Assembly (NCBI RefSeq): GCF_963677685.1
Contig: NZ_OY782186.1
Span: forward strand, 434,001 to 498,000
DNA from: an uncultured Bacteroides sp.
GTDB taxonomy: Bacteria > Bacteroidota > Bacteroidia > Bacteroidales > Bacteroidaceae
DNA: 64,000 nucleotides
Direction: 5' to 3'
Shown: positions 1-10,255 of the stretch, piece by piece
Numbering within the stretch: position 1 is the first letter of the stretch
Layout: every line of letters starts with the position of its first letter
Program-made: the position numbers and the translations under genes
Notes under the pieces: generated by a model
The model's input: only the letters and a program-made list of their open reading frames with translations
Database searches by the model: none
Told to the model about the DNA's origin: nothing

Positions 1-2062
1 CAATGTCTCTTCTAATTTTGCTCGTCCTGTTCCTAATAGTGAAAAGAGTGCAAAATCTACTCAACATCCTGCTCACTCTAATTCTTCCTCTCATCCTAAT
101 AAGAATCGTAATACTAACGCTGGAAGAGATCGATTTAAGAAACCTACTCTTAAGCAGGAGGTAAGTGAAGAAGATGTAGCTAAACAAATTAAAGAAACTT
201 TGGCTCGTCTAACAACTAAAGGAAAAAATAAGACCTCAAAATATCGTAAAGAGAAACGTGAATCGGCTTTTAACAGACAACAAGAATTGGATGATAAAGA
301 AATGGCTGATAGCCGTATCTTGAAATTAACAGAGTTTGTTACAGCTAATGAACTTGCAAGTATGATGGATATTTCTGTTAATCAGGTTATCGGTACTTGT
401 ATGAGTATTGGGATGATGGTATCTATTAATCAACGCTTGGATGCTGAAACTATAAATTTGGTAGCGGAGGAGTTTGGATATAAAACAGAATATGTCAGTG
501 CCGAGGTTTCTCAAGCTATAATAGAGGAAGATGATGATCCTGAAGAATTGGAACATCGTGCGCCTATTGTTACTGTTATGGGACATGTTGACCATGGTAA
601 GACATCCTTGTTAGATTATATACGTAAGGCAAATGTAATTGCTGGCGAGGCTGGTGGAATTACTCAGCATATTGGTGCTTATAATGTGAAATTGGAGGAT
701 GGAAGAAAAATAACATTCCTTGATACTCCAGGGCATGAAGCTTTTACGGCTATGCGTGCGCGTGGTGCTAAGGTAACTGATATTGCTATCATTATTGTTG
801 CTGCTGATGATAATGTGATGCCTCAGACAAAAGAGGCCATAAATCATGCTATGGCAGCAGGTGTGCCGATTGTGTTTGCTATTAATAAAATTGATAAACC
901 TGGTGCAAATCCTGATAAGATTAAAGAGGAATTGGCTAACATGAACTTCTTGGTTGAAGAATGGGGGGGGAAATACCAGTCTCAGGATGTTTCTGCCAAG
1001 CAAGGCATTGGAGTCAGAGAATTGATGGAAAGAGTCTTGCTTGAGGCTGAAATGTTGGATTTGAAAGCAAATCCCAATCGTAGAGCGATGGGGTCTATTA
1101 TTGAATCTACTTTAGACAAAGGACGTGGATATGTAGCTACGGTTTTGGTTTCTAATGGTACCCTTAAAATGGGAGATATTGTTTTAGCGGGAACCAGTTT
1201 TGGGCGTGTTAAGGCAATGTTTAATGAACGTAATCAACGTATAAAGCAAGCTGGTCCTTCAGAACCTGTTCTTATATTAGGATTAAATGGTGCTCCGACT
1301 GCCGGAGATACATTCCATGTTATAGAGACAGAGCAGGAAGCTCGTGAAATAGCTAATAAACGTGAGCAATTACAACGTGAACAAGGTTTGCGTACTCAGA
1401 AAATATTAACTTTAGATGAACTTGGTCGTCGTATTGCATTAGGTGACTTTAAAGAACTTAATGTGATTGTTAAAGGTGATGTGGATGGTTCTATTGAAGC
1501 ATTAAGCGACTCATTAATTAAATTGTCTACTGAGCAGATTCAAGTGAATGTCATCCATAAGGCTGTGGGGCAGATCTCTGAGTCAGATGTCACATTAGCA
1601 GCTGCTTCTGATGCGATTATTATTGGATTCCAAGTACGTCCTTCTGCTTCTGCTCGTAAGTTCGCAGAACAAGAAGGTGTTGATATTCGCATGTATTCGA
1701 TTATATATGATGCTATTGAAGAAGTAAAAGCTGCTATGGAGGGTATGCTCGCTCCAGTAGTGAAAGAAGTTGTAACGGCTTCTATTGAAGTTAGAGAAGT
1801 GTTTCATATTACTAAAGTCGGTACTGTGGCTGGAGCTATGGTTAAGGAAGGTAAAGTTAAACGTTCTGATAAGGCACGTCTTGTTCGTGATGGTATTGTA
1901 ATATTCTCTGGAGCTATTAATGCCCTGAAGCGCTTCAAGGATGATGTGAAGGAAGTTGCTGTTAACTATGAATGTGGTATCAGTCTAGTAAATTTCAATG
2001 ATTTGAAAATGGGTGATATTATTGAGACATACGAAGAAGTTGAAGTGAAGCAAACTTTATAA
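1..2062 (+). CDS. infB: Translation initiation factor IF-2 (5' end outside window)
   Basis: This GTPase delivers initiator tRNA to the 30S subunit and promotes subunit joining. The reading frame is open from base 2, so the gene enters the window already under way. The visible start is a Ser/Asn/Pro/Lys-rich N-terminal linker typical of long bacterial IF-2. An IF2_N-like segment follows (around [17 protein letters not shown]), then the G domain with GHVDHGKT (G1), DTPGHEAF (G3) and NKID (G4). Domains II, III and C2 fill the rest, ending in a C-terminal beta-barrel with DIIETYEE. The stop at 2060-2062 is followed 20 bp later by a strong hairpin. The G-domain motifs leave no doubt about identity. 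The true start lies upstream of the window. Confidence 0.97.
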   Translation, partial: NVSSNFARPVPNSEKSAKSTQHPAHSNSSSHPNKNRNTNAGRDRFKKPTLKQEVSEEDVAKQIKETLARLTTKGKNKTSKYRKEKRESAFNRQQELDDKEMADSRILKLTEFVTANELASMMDISVNQVIGTCMSIGMMVSINQRLDAETINLVAEEFGYKTEYVSAEVSQAIIEEDDDPEELEHRAPIVTVMGHVDHGKTSLLDYIRKANVIAGEAGGITQHIGAYNVKLEDGRKITFLDTPGHEAFTAMRARGAKVTDIAIIIVAADDNVMPQTKEAINHAMAAGVPIVFAINKIDKPGANPDKIKEELANMNFLVEEWGGKYQSQDVSAKQGIGVRELMERVLLEAEMLDLKANPNRRAMGSIIESTLDKGRGYVATVLVSNGTLKMGDIVLAGTSFGRVKAMFNERNQRIKQAGPSEPVLILGLNGAPTAGDTFHVIETEQEAREIANKREQLQREQGLRTQKILTLDELGRRIALGDFKELNVIVKGDVDGSIEALSDSLIKLSTEQIQVNVIHKAVGQISESDVTLAAASDAIIIGFQVRPSASARKFAEQEGVDIRMYSIIYDAIEEVKAAMEGMLAPVVKEVVTASIEVREVFHITKVGTVAGAMVKEGKVKRSDKARLVRDGIVIFSGAINALKRFKDDVKEVAVNYECGISLVNFNDLKMGDIIETYEEVEVKQTL

Positions 2063-2082
2063 AGAAAAAGCACAAATGTGCT

Positions 2083-2153
2083 AATGTGCCAATATGCTTA
2101 TGGCCAATCTATTTAGTGATTGGTTTTTACTTGGCATATTGGCACATTTTTTT
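2083..2153 (+). terminator. Intrinsic terminator after infB
   Basis: A long hairpin pairs 2083-2097 (AATGTGCCAATATGC) with 2134-2148. It encloses a second inner stem, CCAATC with GATTGG, and ends in a run of T. It separates infB from cvpA. Confidence 0.85.
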
Positions 2154-2170
2154 AATAATAAGAATATGAT

Positions 2171-2674
2171 ATGACGTTGATTGATTGGATAATATTGTTC
2201 ATAATAGCGATTGGTGCCTTTAAAGGATTCGTTAAAGGTTTTTTTAATCAATTGGGCTCTATTGTTGGCTTTATTGCAGGTCTTATTGCGGCGAAGGCTC
2301 TTTATGCTGCATTGGCCGAAAAGTTGTTTCCTGTTGTCACTAATTCCATGACAGTTGCTCAAATAATCTCTTTTTTGGCTATATGGCTTATTGTTCCTAT
2401 AATATTCAATATTATCGCTTTATTCTTAACAAAAACAGCGGAAGCTATTGCTTTGGGAGGAGTGAATAGGCTTTTAGGGTTGTTTTTGGGAACTCTTAAA
2501 AATTTTGTAATTGTAATGTTATTAATAAGCTTAATTGAGTATATAGATACGAGTAATGTAATTCTGAGCCAAACAAAGAAGGTTGATTCAGTGTTATATT
2601 ATCCCATAAGGAGTGTTGCAGGAGCTTTTTTCCCTGTGGCAAAGAATGTTTCGAAACAATATATTTTCAAATAA
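2171..2674 (+). CDS. CvpA family membrane protein
   Basis: A 167-residue integral membrane protein with about four hydrophobic segments. The N-terminus has the CvpA-family signature: an Asp in the first helix (LIDWIILFIIAIGAFKG) followed by the GFVKGFFNQLGSIVGF motif. CvpA proteins are inner-membrane proteins known from colicin V production and purF-linked phenotypes, and their molecular role is unclear. The gene starts 17 bp after the infB terminator and ends 3 bp before sufB, so it is probably the first gene of the suf transcript. Family assignment is firm; its role here is not known. Confidence 0.85.
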   Translation: MTLIDWIILFIIAIGAFKGFVKGFFNQLGSIVGFIAGLIAAKALYAALAEKLFPVVTNSMTVAQIISFLAIWLIVPIIFNIIALFLTKTAEAIALGGVNRLLGLFLGTLKNFVIVMLLISLIEYIDTSNVILSQTKKVDSVLYYPIRSVAGAFFPVAKNVSKQYIFK

Positions 2675-2677
2675 ATT

Positions 2678-4132
2678 ATGCAACAAGAAGAACCAAATAA
2701 ATATGTAAAAGAATTCACTCAGGAAAAATATAAATATGGTTTTACCACAGAGGTGAATACTGATATTATTGAGTGTGGATTAAACGAAGATGTAGTTCGT
2801 CTTATTTCATTAAAAAAGGGTGAACCCGACTGGTTGTTGGAATTTAGACTGAAGGCTTATCGTCACTGGTTGACTATGGAAATGCCTACATGGGCACACT
2901 TACGAATTCCTGAAATTGATTATCAAGCTATATCCTATTATGCGGACCCTACTAAGAAAAAAGAGGGCCCTAAGAGCTTGGATGAAGTTGATCCGGAGTT
3001 GATTAAAACTTTCAATAAACTAGGGATACCGTTAGAGGAACAGATGGCTTTGAGCGGTATGGCTGTTGATGCTGTTATGGACTCAGTTTCTGTAAAAACG
3101 ACATTTAAAGAAACCTTGATGGAAAAAGGTATTATTTTCTGCTCTTTTAGTGAAGCTGTGCGTGAGCATCCTGATTTAGTGAAGAAGTACCTAGGCTCTG
3201 TTGTCGGTTATCGAGATAATTATTTTGCTGCATTAAATTCTGCTGTTTTTTCTGATGGTTCTTTTGTTTATATACCCAAGGGGGTGCGTTGTCCTATGGA
3301 ATTATCTACTTATTTCCGAATTAATGCTGCTAATACTGGACAGTTTGAAAGAACGCTAATCGTTGCTGATGATGATTCGTATGTTTCTTATCTTGAAGGT
3401 TGTACAGCTCCTATGAGAGATGAGAATCAATTACATGCTGCCATTGTAGAAATTATGGTACATGATCGTGCTGAAGTTAAATACAGTACTGTTCAGAATT
3501 GGTATCCAGGAGATGCCGAAGGAAAGGGAGGCGTTTATAATTTTGTAACTAAACGTGGTAACTGTAAAGGTGTTGGAAGTAAATTGTCGTGGACACAAGT
3601 TGAAACAGGAAGTGCGATAACGTGGAAATACCCCTCTTGCATTCTTACCGGAGATAATTCTATAGCTGAATTTTATAGCGTAGCTGTTACGAATAATTAT
3701 CAACAGGCTGATACGGGAACAAAAATGATTCATTTAGGTCGGAATACTCGTAGTACTATTGTTAGTAAAGGTATCTCAGCAGGAAGAAGTGAAAATTCTT
3801 ATCGTGGATTGGTTAAAGTTGCCGAAAAAGCAGAGGGGGTTCGAAACTATAGTCAATGTGACTCTTTACTCCTTGGCGATAAATGTGGTGCACATACTTT
3901 TCCATATATGGATATTCATAATGAAACAGCTGTAGTAGAACATGAAGCTACCACTAGTAAAATTAGTGAAGATCAAATATTTTATTGTAACCAACGTGGT
4001 ATTAATACTGAAGATGCTGTAGGACTTATCGTTAATGGTTATGCTAAAGAAGTCCTAAATAAGCTACCGATGGAATTTGCTGTTGAGGCACAAAAATTGT
4101 TATCTATTTCATTGGAAGGGAGTGTCGGATAA
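2678..4132 (+). CDS. sufB: Fe-S cluster assembly scaffold SufB
   Basis: SufB is the scaffold subunit of the SufBCD complex, on which nascent Fe-S clusters are built in the cytosol. The 484 residues match the family length. The C-terminal half is the SufB/SufD beta-helix. Near residue 403 lies the conserved cysteine in [11 protein letters not shown], equivalent to the sulfur-accepting Cys405 of E. coli SufB. HEATTSKI and the C-terminal [19 protein letters not shown] are typical. It is followed by sufC after 32 bp, sufD and sufS, all in one direction. The cluster contains no sufA, sufE or sufU. Confidence 0.96.
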   Translation: MQQEEPNKYVKEFTQEKYKYGFTTEVNTDIIECGLNEDVVRLISLKKGEPDWLLEFRLKAYRHWLTMEMPTWAHLRIPEIDYQAISYYADPTKKKEGPKSLDEVDPELIKTFNKLGIPLEEQMALSGMAVDAVMDSVSVKTTFKETLMEKGIIFCSFSEAVREHPDLVKKYLGSVVGYRDNYFAALNSAVFSDGSFVYIPKGVRCPMELSTYFRINAANTGQFERTLIVADDDSYVSYLEGCTAPMRDENQLHAAIVEIMVHDRAEVKYSTVQNWYPGDAEGKGGVYNFVTKRGNCKGVGSKLSWTQVETGSAITWKYPSCILTGDNSIAEFYSVAVTNNYQQADTGTKMIHLGRNTRSTIVSKGISAGRSENSYRGLVKVAEKAEGVRNYSQCDSLLLGDKCGAHTFPYMDIHNETAVVEHEATTSKISEDQIFYCNQRGINTEDAVGLIVNGYAKEVLNKLPMEFAVEAQKLLSISLEGSVG

Positions 4133-4164
4133 TTTTATAATAAATAAGTTAATCGTATATAATA

Positions 4165-4917
4165 ATGTTAGAGATAAAAGATTTGCATGCCGCTATCAAC
4201 GGCAAAGAGATATTGAGAGGAATTAATCTTTCTGTTAAACCAGGTGAAATACATGCTATAATGGGACCTAATGGTTCTGGGAAAAGTACTTTAAGTAGTG
4301 TATTGGTTGGTAATCCGATGTTTGAAGTTACCAAAGGAAGTATTGAGTTTTTGGGTAAGGATTTATTGGAACTTAGTGCTGAAGATCGTAGCCATGAAGG
4401 CATTTTTCTCTCTTTTCAATATCCAGTTGAAATACCAGGAGTTAGTATGGTTAATTTCATGCGTGCAGCAGTTAACGAACAGAGAAAATATAGAGGATTA
4501 CCTGCTCTAACGGCAAGCGAATTCTTGAAGTTGATGCGCGAAAAACGTGCAGTCGTAGAATTAGATAATAAATTGGCTAACAGAAGTGTTAATGAGGGAT
4601 TTAGTGGTGGTGAAAAAAAACGTAATGAGATTTTCCAAATGGCGATGCTTGATCCTAAGCTAAGTATCTTAGATGAAACAGATTCCGGATTGGATATCGA
4701 TGCTTTACGTATTGTTGCTGAAGGAGTGAATAAATTAAAATCTCCAGAGAATAGCTGCATACTTATTACTCACTATCAACGTTTGTTGGATTATATTAAG
4801 CCTGATGTTGTGCATGTGCTCTACAATGGTCGTATTGTTAAAACTGCTGGTCCGGAGTTAGCATTAGAACTTGAAGACAAGGGTTATGACTGGATTAAGA
4901 AAGAGATAGGAGAGTAG
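4165..4917 (+). CDS. sufC: Fe-S assembly ATPase SufC
   Basis: SufC is the ABC-type ATPase of the SufBCD scaffold, where ATP-driven movement remodels SufB-SufD during cluster assembly. The 250 residues carry Walker [10 protein letters not shown] at 34-42, a Q-loop in [10 protein letters not shown], the signature [11 protein letters not shown], Walker [15 protein letters not shown] and the H-loop [15 protein letters not shown] and DETDSGLD are characteristic of SufC as opposed to transporter ATPases. It has no membrane segments and stops 2 bp before sufD, indicating translational coupling in one operon. Confidence 0.96.
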   Translation: MLEIKDLHAAINGKEILRGINLSVKPGEIHAIMGPNGSGKSTLSSVLVGNPMFEVTKGSIEFLGKDLLELSAEDRSHEGIFLSFQYPVEIPGVSMVNFMRAAVNEQRKYRGLPALTASEFLKLMREKRAVVELDNKLANRSVNEGFSGGEKKRNEIFQMAMLDPKLSILDETDSGLDIDALRIVAEGVNKLKSPENSCILITHYQRLLDYIKPDVVHVLYNGRIVKTAGPELALELEDKGYDWIKKEIGE

Positions 4918-4919
4918 TT

Positions 4920-6263
4920 ATGAGTGTAGAACAACAATATATAGATCTTTATGCACAGTGCGAATCTATGATTTGTAATCACAGTGTGAAAGAGTTGAAT
5001 GTTTTAAGGAAAAAGGCTTTTGCCGATTTTCAAAATTTGGGTTTTCCTACAAAAAAGCAGGAGAAGTATAAATACACTGATTTGAATAAATGCTTCGCTC
5101 CTGATTTTGGGCTTAATTTAAACCGCCTTGATGTACCAGTTAACCCTTATGAGGTATTTAAATGCGATGTTCCTAATATGAGTACGCTACTCTATTTTGT
5201 CGTTAATGATTCTTTCTACAAAAAAGAATTGCCTAAATCTCATTTGCCTGAAGGAGCCTTCTTTGGTAGTTTTAGAGATTTGGAACAACAGCGTCCCGAA
5301 TTGCTCAGTAAGTTCTATGGAAAGCTTGCTGATACTTCTAAAGATGGTGTGACAGCTTTTAATACATCGTTTGTTCAAGATGGAGTAGTACTTTATGTTC
5401 CTAAAGATGTAGTTCTAGATAAAACAATTCAATTAGTTAATATTCTGCGAGGTGATGTTAACTTCTTGATGAATCGTAGACTCTTAGTTGTTCTTGAAGA
5501 AGGAGCCCAAGCTCGTTTATTAGTTTGTGATCATGCAATGGATCATGTGAATTTTCTTGCAACGCAAGTCGTTGAGATTTACTTGGGTGAGAATGCTATA
5601 TTTGATATGTATGAACTTGAAGAAACACATACAAGTACTGTACGTGTTAGTAATACGTATGCAAAGCAGGAAGCCGGAAGCCGCCTTCTTCTTAATAATA
5701 TGACTCTTCATAACGGTATAACTCGTAATACTACTGAAGTTACTTTAGCAGGTTCTGGTTCTGAAGCTAATATTTACGGAATGGCAATAGCAGATAAGAA
5801 TCAACGAGTGGATAATCACACATTTATAGATCATGCCGTACCTGATTGTCAAAGCAAAGAACTCTTTAAGTATGTACTCGATGATCAATCAGTAGGTGCA
5901 TTTGCGGGAATTGTCTTAGTACGCCCTGAAGCACAACGTACTAATGCTCAACAGACGAATCGAAATCTTTGTGTTACTCGTGATGCACGAATGTACACGC
6001 AGCCTCAGCTCGAAATATATGCTGATGATGTAAAATGTAGCCATGGAGCAACCATTGGGCAGTTAGATGAGAATGCTTTATTTTACATGCGTGCAAGAGG
6101 AATTTCTGAAAAAGAAGCTCGGTTATTACTCATGTTTGCTTTTGTCAATGAAGTTATTGATAATATTCGTTTGGACGCTTTGAAGGATAGATTACACTTG
6201 CTTGTAGAAAAGCGTTTCCGCGGTGAATTGAATAAATGTCAGGGTTGTGCTATCTGTAAATAA
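4920..6263 (+). CDS. sufD: Fe-S assembly protein SufD
   Basis: SufD is the structural paralogue of SufB and its partner in the SufBC2D complex, linked to iron acquisition during cluster building. The 447 residues show an N-terminal helical region (KKQEKYKYTDL), the SufBD beta-helix core and the conserved stretch LFKYVLDDQSVGAFAGIV followed by AQRTNAQQTNRNL. KCSHGATIGQLDENALFYM is diagnostic of SufD. The protein ends in an unusual cysteine-rich tail with Cys440, Cys443 and Cys446 in CxxCxxC spacing, which E. coli SufD lacks as far as I recall. It sits between sufC and sufS, 14 bp before the latter. Confidence 0.95.
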   Translation: MSVEQQYIDLYAQCESMICNHSVKELNVLRKKAFADFQNLGFPTKKQEKYKYTDLNKCFAPDFGLNLNRLDVPVNPYEVFKCDVPNMSTLLYFVVNDSFYKKELPKSHLPEGAFFGSFRDLEQQRPELLSKFYGKLADTSKDGVTAFNTSFVQDGVVLYVPKDVVLDKTIQLVNILRGDVNFLMNRRLLVVLEEGAQARLLVCDHAMDHVNFLATQVVEIYLGENAIFDMYELEETHTSTVRVSNTYAKQEAGSRLLLNNMTLHNGITRNTTEVTLAGSGSEANIYGMAIADKNQRVDNHTFIDHAVPDCQSKELFKYVLDDQSVGAFAGIVLVRPEAQRTNAQQTNRNLCVTRDARMYTQPQLEIYADDVKCSHGATIGQLDENALFYMRARGISEKEARLLLMFAFVNEVIDNIRLDALKDRLHLLVEKRFRGELNKCQGCAICK

Positions 6264-6277
6264 CCAAAAGAAATAGA

Positions 6278-7489
6278 ATGGATCTAACTAAAATAAGAAA
6301 AGATTTTCCAATACTTTCAAGAGAAATATACGGAAAACCTTTAGTTTATTTTGATAACGGGGCGACAACTCAGAAGCCCCGTTGTGTTGTTGATGCTATT
6401 GTTGAAGAGTATTATTCTGTGAACGCTAATGTTCATCGTGGGGTACATTTCTTATCACAACAAGCCACTGAGTTGCATGAAAGCTCTCGCGAAACCGTTA
6501 GGCAATTTATCAATGCCCGTAGTACAAATGAAATTATTTTTACTCGTGGTACTACTGAAGCAATTAATTTGCTTGCTTTTTGTTTTGGGGAAGAATTCAT
6601 GAAAGAAGGAGATGAAGTGATTATCTCTACAATGGAGCATCATAGTAATATCGTTCCTTGGCAGTTATTGGCTGCCCGTAAGGGAATCAGTATAAAAGTC
6701 ATTCCAATGAATGATAAGGGTGAACTTTTGTTGGATGAGTACGAAAATCTGTTTTCCGATCGTACGAAGATCGTTAGTATGACACACATATCTAATGTTT
6801 TGGGTACTATTAATCCGATAAAAGAAATGATTGCTACTGCCCATGCTCATGGGGTACCAGTATTAGTTGATGGTGCACAGTCTGTTCCTCATCTAAAGAT
6901 CGATGTCCAGGAATTAGATGCTGACTTTTTTGCTTTCTCTGCTCATAAAGTCTATGGACCTACGGGCATTGGAGTACTTTATGGGAAAGAAGAATGGTTG
7001 AATAAATTACCTCCTTATCAAGGTGGCGGAGAGATGATTCAAAGTGTGAGCTTCGAAAAGACTACTTTCAATGAGTTGCCTTTTAAGTTTGAGGCTGGAA
7101 CACCGGACTATATAGGTACTACCGGACTAGCCAAGGCTTTAGATTATATCTCTGCTATTGGCTTTGACCAAATAATGGAACATGATAGAGAATTAACGAC
7201 TTATGCGATGCATCGTCTTAAAGAAATAGAGGGAATGCGTATCTTGGGAGAAGCAGAGCATAAAAGTAGTGTCATCTCTTTTCTTGTTGGCAATATTCAT
7301 CATTTTGATATGGGAACTTTACTTGATCGTTTAGGGATAGCTGTTCGTACCGGACATCATTGTGCTGAGCCATTGATGCGACGTTTAGGTATTGAAGGTA
7401 CTGTTCGCGCTTCTTTTGGACTTTATAATACGAAGCAAGAAATTGATTCATTGGTTGCAGGCATTGAACGAGTCAGAAAAATGTTTTAA
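6278..7489 (+). CDS. sufS: Cysteine desulfurase SufS
   Basis: This PLP enzyme takes sulfur from L-cysteine as a persulfide and passes it to the SufBCD scaffold. It has 403 residues, the normal length for group II (SufS/CsdA) desulfurases. Visible features are the TTQKP motif near the N-terminus, DGAQSVPH, the PLP lysine Lys224 in FSAHKVYGP and the active-site cysteine Cys362 in RTGHHCAEP. The short loop around the cysteine is the SufS type rather than the IscS type. It is the last suf gene. No SufE or SufU sulfur acceptor is encoded next to it. Confidence 0.95.
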   Translation: MDLTKIRKDFPILSREIYGKPLVYFDNGATTQKPRCVVDAIVEEYYSVNANVHRGVHFLSQQATELHESSRETVRQFINARSTNEIIFTRGTTEAINLLAFCFGEEFMKEGDEVIISTMEHHSNIVPWQLLAARKGISIKVIPMNDKGELLLDEYENLFSDRTKIVSMTHISNVLGTINPIKEMIATAHAHGVPVLVDGAQSVPHLKIDVQELDADFFAFSAHKVYGPTGIGVLYGKEEWLNKLPPYQGGGEMIQSVSFEKTTFNELPFKFEAGTPDYIGTTGLAKALDYISAIGFDQIMEHDRELTTYAMHRLKEIEGMRILGEAEHKSSVISFLVGNIHHFDMGTLLDRLGIAVRTGHHCAEPLMRRLGIEGTVRASFGLYNTKQEIDSLVAGIERVRKMF

Positions 7490-7551
7490 TAATTGCAACT
7501 TTATCTATGTTTGCTGCGTCTAACGAAGTAAATTATAAAATTAAGTAAACT

Positions 7552-7872
7552 ATGTTATTGACTACTACTCCAACTATCGAAGGAAAACGAATTACCAGTT
7601 ATTATGGTATCGTGTCAGGAGAAACAATTATTGGTGCTAATGTCTTTCGCGATTTTTTTGCTAGTATTCGTGATATTGTAGGTGGACGCTCAGGAGCTTA
7701 TGAAGAAGTTCTTCGTGAGGCTAAAGATACAGCTTTAAGAGAAATGGAAGATCATGCTGCACGTTTGGGAGCAAATGCTGTAGTAGGTATTGATTTAGAT
7801 TATGAAACAGTAGGTGGGAATGGGAGTATGCTTATGGTTACAGCTAGCGGTACTGCTGTTTTTGCGGAATAA
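7552..7872 (+). CDS. YbjQ family (UPF0145) protein
   Basis: A 106-residue cytosolic protein with the full YbjQ/UPF0145 fold. It starts [23 protein letters not shown], contains [14 protein letters not shown] and [25 protein letters not shown], and ends in a short beta strand with TASGTAVF. The family is described as putative heavy-metal-binding, but the function is not established. It lies 62 bp after sufS and is closed by a bidirectional terminator, so it may be a distal member of the suf transcript. Confidence 0.85.
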   Translation: MLLTTTPTIEGKRITSYYGIVSGETIIGANVFRDFFASIRDIVGGRSGAYEEVLREAKDTALREMEDHAARLGANAVVGIDLDYETVGGNGSMLMVTASGTAVFAE

Positions 7873-7894
7873 CTTTTAAAACTGTCTATTTTAT

Positions 7895-7942
7895 AAAAGG
7901 AACATAAAGATGGAAAATCACCTTTATGTTCCTTTTATTTTT
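7895..7942. terminator. Bidirectional terminator between ybjQ-like gene and the PUL
   Basis: AAAAGGAACATAAAG at 7895-7909 pairs perfectly with 7922-7936. T-runs flank both sides, so it can end the ybjQ-like transcript from the left and the S9 peptidase transcript from the right. Confidence 0.85.
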
Positions 7943-7981
7943 ATACTTATCATAGGTCGTATAAGACCTATTTATTGACTC

Positions 7982-10207
7982 TTATTCCCACTTTGGCGGA
8001 GTTAAATTTAATAGATTACGTACAAAGAAGTCATAGCGTTTATGTTCTCCGTAGTCTCCCCCCATAGTATGGTTTGAACCAGGTATAACAACTAATTCAA
8101 AATCTTTTTTCGCTTTTATTAGTGCGTTAACGACTTGCATGGTAGAAGATGGATCTACGTTGTCATCCATCTCACCAACAACTAACATTAAAGGACGTTT
8201 CAGAAGGTGGGCATTTGCTACATTTGAACATTCTTCATACTGTTTTTCTATAGGATAACCCATCCATTGCTCATTCCACCAGATTTTGTCCATTCGATTG
8301 TCATGACATCCGCAAGAAGAATAGGCTGCTTTATAGAAATCAGGATATAAAAGGAGGGCATTTGTTGACTCTTGTCCTCCTGCAGAGGCTCCAAAGATAC
8401 CTACCCGATTGATGTCCATGTATGGGTATTTATTTGCCGCTGCTTTTATCCATGCCATTCTATCCGGTAATCCCGCATCTTTTAGATTCTTGTAACAAAC
8501 ATCTTCAAATGCTTTGGATCTAAAAGAAGTTCCCATCGCATCAAGCTGCACGACAATAAATCCAAGCTCGGCTATACCAGACAAATACCAATTGTAAGTA
8601 AAAAAAGATTTTGGGGTATATTGATTTCCTGGTCCCGCATAGATATATTCTATGATGGGGTATTTTTTTGTTGGATCAAAATTCGTTGGTCTGATAATGA
8701 TTCCCCACATATCAGTTTTACCATCCCTTCCTTTTGCTGAGAATACTTCGGGTGCTTTCCATCCGGATGCTACTAATTGGCTAATATCTGCAGTTTCTAA
8801 TGGCATGATAACTTTCCCGTTTTCGGTGTCTCGAAGCACAGATATAGGAGCTTTGTTAACTAATGAATATGTATCTACAAAATATTTCATGTCTTGTGAG
8901 AAAGTTGCCTGGTGCATTCCCTCTTCCGGCGTGAGACACGTGAGTCCGCTTCCATCGAAATTGATGCGATAGTATCGAACAAGGTAAGGATCTTCATTGG
9001 CTACCATTCCATTGGCAGAGAAATAGATTATGCGATTCTGCTCATCCACGTGCACGACATCTCGTACATACCATTCCCCTTTGGTTATCTGATTCTTGAC
9101 TTTTCCAGTGTGGCGATCGTATAGATATAGATGATTCCAGTTGTCACGTTCGCTCATCCAAATGATTTCGTTGCCATTGGATAAGTCTTTTCGGAAATAG
9201 CGGTTGTAGTTTACGAAAGTTTTGCTCGTTTCATTAATGATTGTTCTTACTGTACCCCCTTGGGCAGATAATTCTAATACTCTAAATACTTGATGTCCAC
9301 GTTGATTATACTCGAATAAGATGTTTTTACTTTCTGCATCCCATTCCAGTCCTCTAACTTCAAACTGCTCATTGAATAGTTCGGTAGAAGGTACATGAGC
9401 CTCACTGCCATCTATATTAAAGATGCGGGGGCATCTGAAAGGAAGTGCATCGCCAGGTTTGGCATATTCCCTTTTATGTAATTTCGGCTGGAGTTGGTCT
9501 GTTGGTGATGATTCTACAAAATAGATATAGCGTTTTTCTGCCGGACGAACTTTCATTGTAGCTACTTTCTTTGAGTCAGGTGACCATTGGATATAAGTAG
9601 AATAAAATTCACCAGGTGAGCCATCAAAACTAAGTGCTTTTTCTTCTCCAGAGCCGTTATCCTTAATATATATATTTTGATTTTTTATGAAAGCAGTTTT
9701 ACTTCCGTCGGGAGAAATAACAGGCTTTCCCTTACTTTCATCATTAGTTGCAGCCCAATAAGTTGTTTTAGTTTTCTGCGTCTCTCCTTCGTCTTTTAAT
9801 AGATCTTTTTTCTTTATATAACTCCATTTATGTTCTTTATAAATAAAATGGAGAGTATCTAGTTTATTGTTTATTTGGAGTTTTTGGAGATTTAAATTAT
9901 TAGCTTTTATTTTTTCTTGAGTTGCTAGAGAGAGGGATTTAGCTAATTTGTTATGATCAAAAAGTTTTCTTCTTTTTTTCTTGTTTGCATCTACTACTAC
10001 ATAGATCTTTCCTTCGGGCGTATCACGCACATACCAAAATTTAGTAGTATTGCCAATCCATTGAGGATGAACATTTGAATAAAGGACCTTCCCTTTCCAC
10101 CGTTGGTTCAGTGCGAAAGCGCGTTGATAATCTTCTGTAGTACCTTGTGCATAGAGCATATTGATAGAAATTAATATGCCTATGCTCCATAAAATCATTT
10201 TCTTCAT
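7982..10207 (-). CDS. S9 family prolyl (dipeptidyl-peptidase IV-like) serine peptidase
   Basis: A 741-residue secreted or periplasmic protein with a signal peptide (about residues 1-20, ending LYAQ). An N-terminal beta-propeller (DPPIV_N type, with MSERDNWNHLYLYD) is followed by an alpha/beta-hydrolase domain. The catalytic serine is Ser608 in GASAGGQ. The acid is in GEMDDNV (Asp681/682) and the histidine is His713 in GSNHTMGG. Family members usually remove X-Pro or X-Ala dipeptides from peptide N-termini. It is the last gene of a minus-strand run, 48 bp after a GH127 gene. In this context it may process proline-rich peptides released from glycoproteins, which is inference. Confidence 0.88.
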   Translation of the reverse strand: MKKMILWSIGILISINMLYAQGTTEDYQRAFALNQRWKGKVLYSNVHPQWIGNTTKFWYVRDTPEGKIYVVVDANKKKRRKLFDHNKLAKSLSLATQEKIKANNLNLQKLQINNKLDTLHFIYKEHKWSYIKKKDLLKDEGETQKTKTTYWAATNDESKGKPVISPDGSKTAFIKNQNIYIKDNGSGEEKALSFDGSPGEFYSTYIQWSPDSKKVATMKVRPAEKRYIYFVESSPTDQLQPKLHKREYAKPGDALPFRCPRIFNIDGSEAHVPSTELFNEQFEVRGLEWDAESKNILFEYNQRGHQVFRVLELSAQGGTVRTIINETSKTFVNYNRYFRKDLSNGNEIIWMSERDNWNHLYLYDRHTGKVKNQITKGEWYVRDVVHVDEQNRIIYFSANGMVANEDPYLVRYYRINFDGSGLTCLTPEEGMHQATFSQDMKYFVDTYSLVNKAPISVLRDTENGKVIMPLETADISQLVASGWKAPEVFSAKGRDGKTDMWGIIIRPTNFDPTKKYPIIEYIYAGPGNQYTPKSFFTYNWYLSGIAELGFIVVQLDAMGTSFRSKAFEDVCYKNLKDAGLPDRMAWIKAAANKYPYMDINRVGIFGASAGGQESTNALLLYPDFYKAAYSSCGCHDNRMDKIWWNEQWMGYPIEKQYEECSNVANAHLLKRPLMLVVGEMDDNVDPSSTMQVVNALIKAKKDFELVVIPGSNHTMGGDYGEHKRYDFFVRNLLNLTPPKWE

Positions 10208-10255
10208 TTTATATTTTTCTATAGTTTCTTTTTGATTATATATTATTTAATTTTC

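Noticed and set aside
2081..2362. 93-codon minus-strand frame over the infB terminator and cvpA
   Set aside because: It is antisense to cvpA and includes the terminator hairpin; the protein is low in plausibility.
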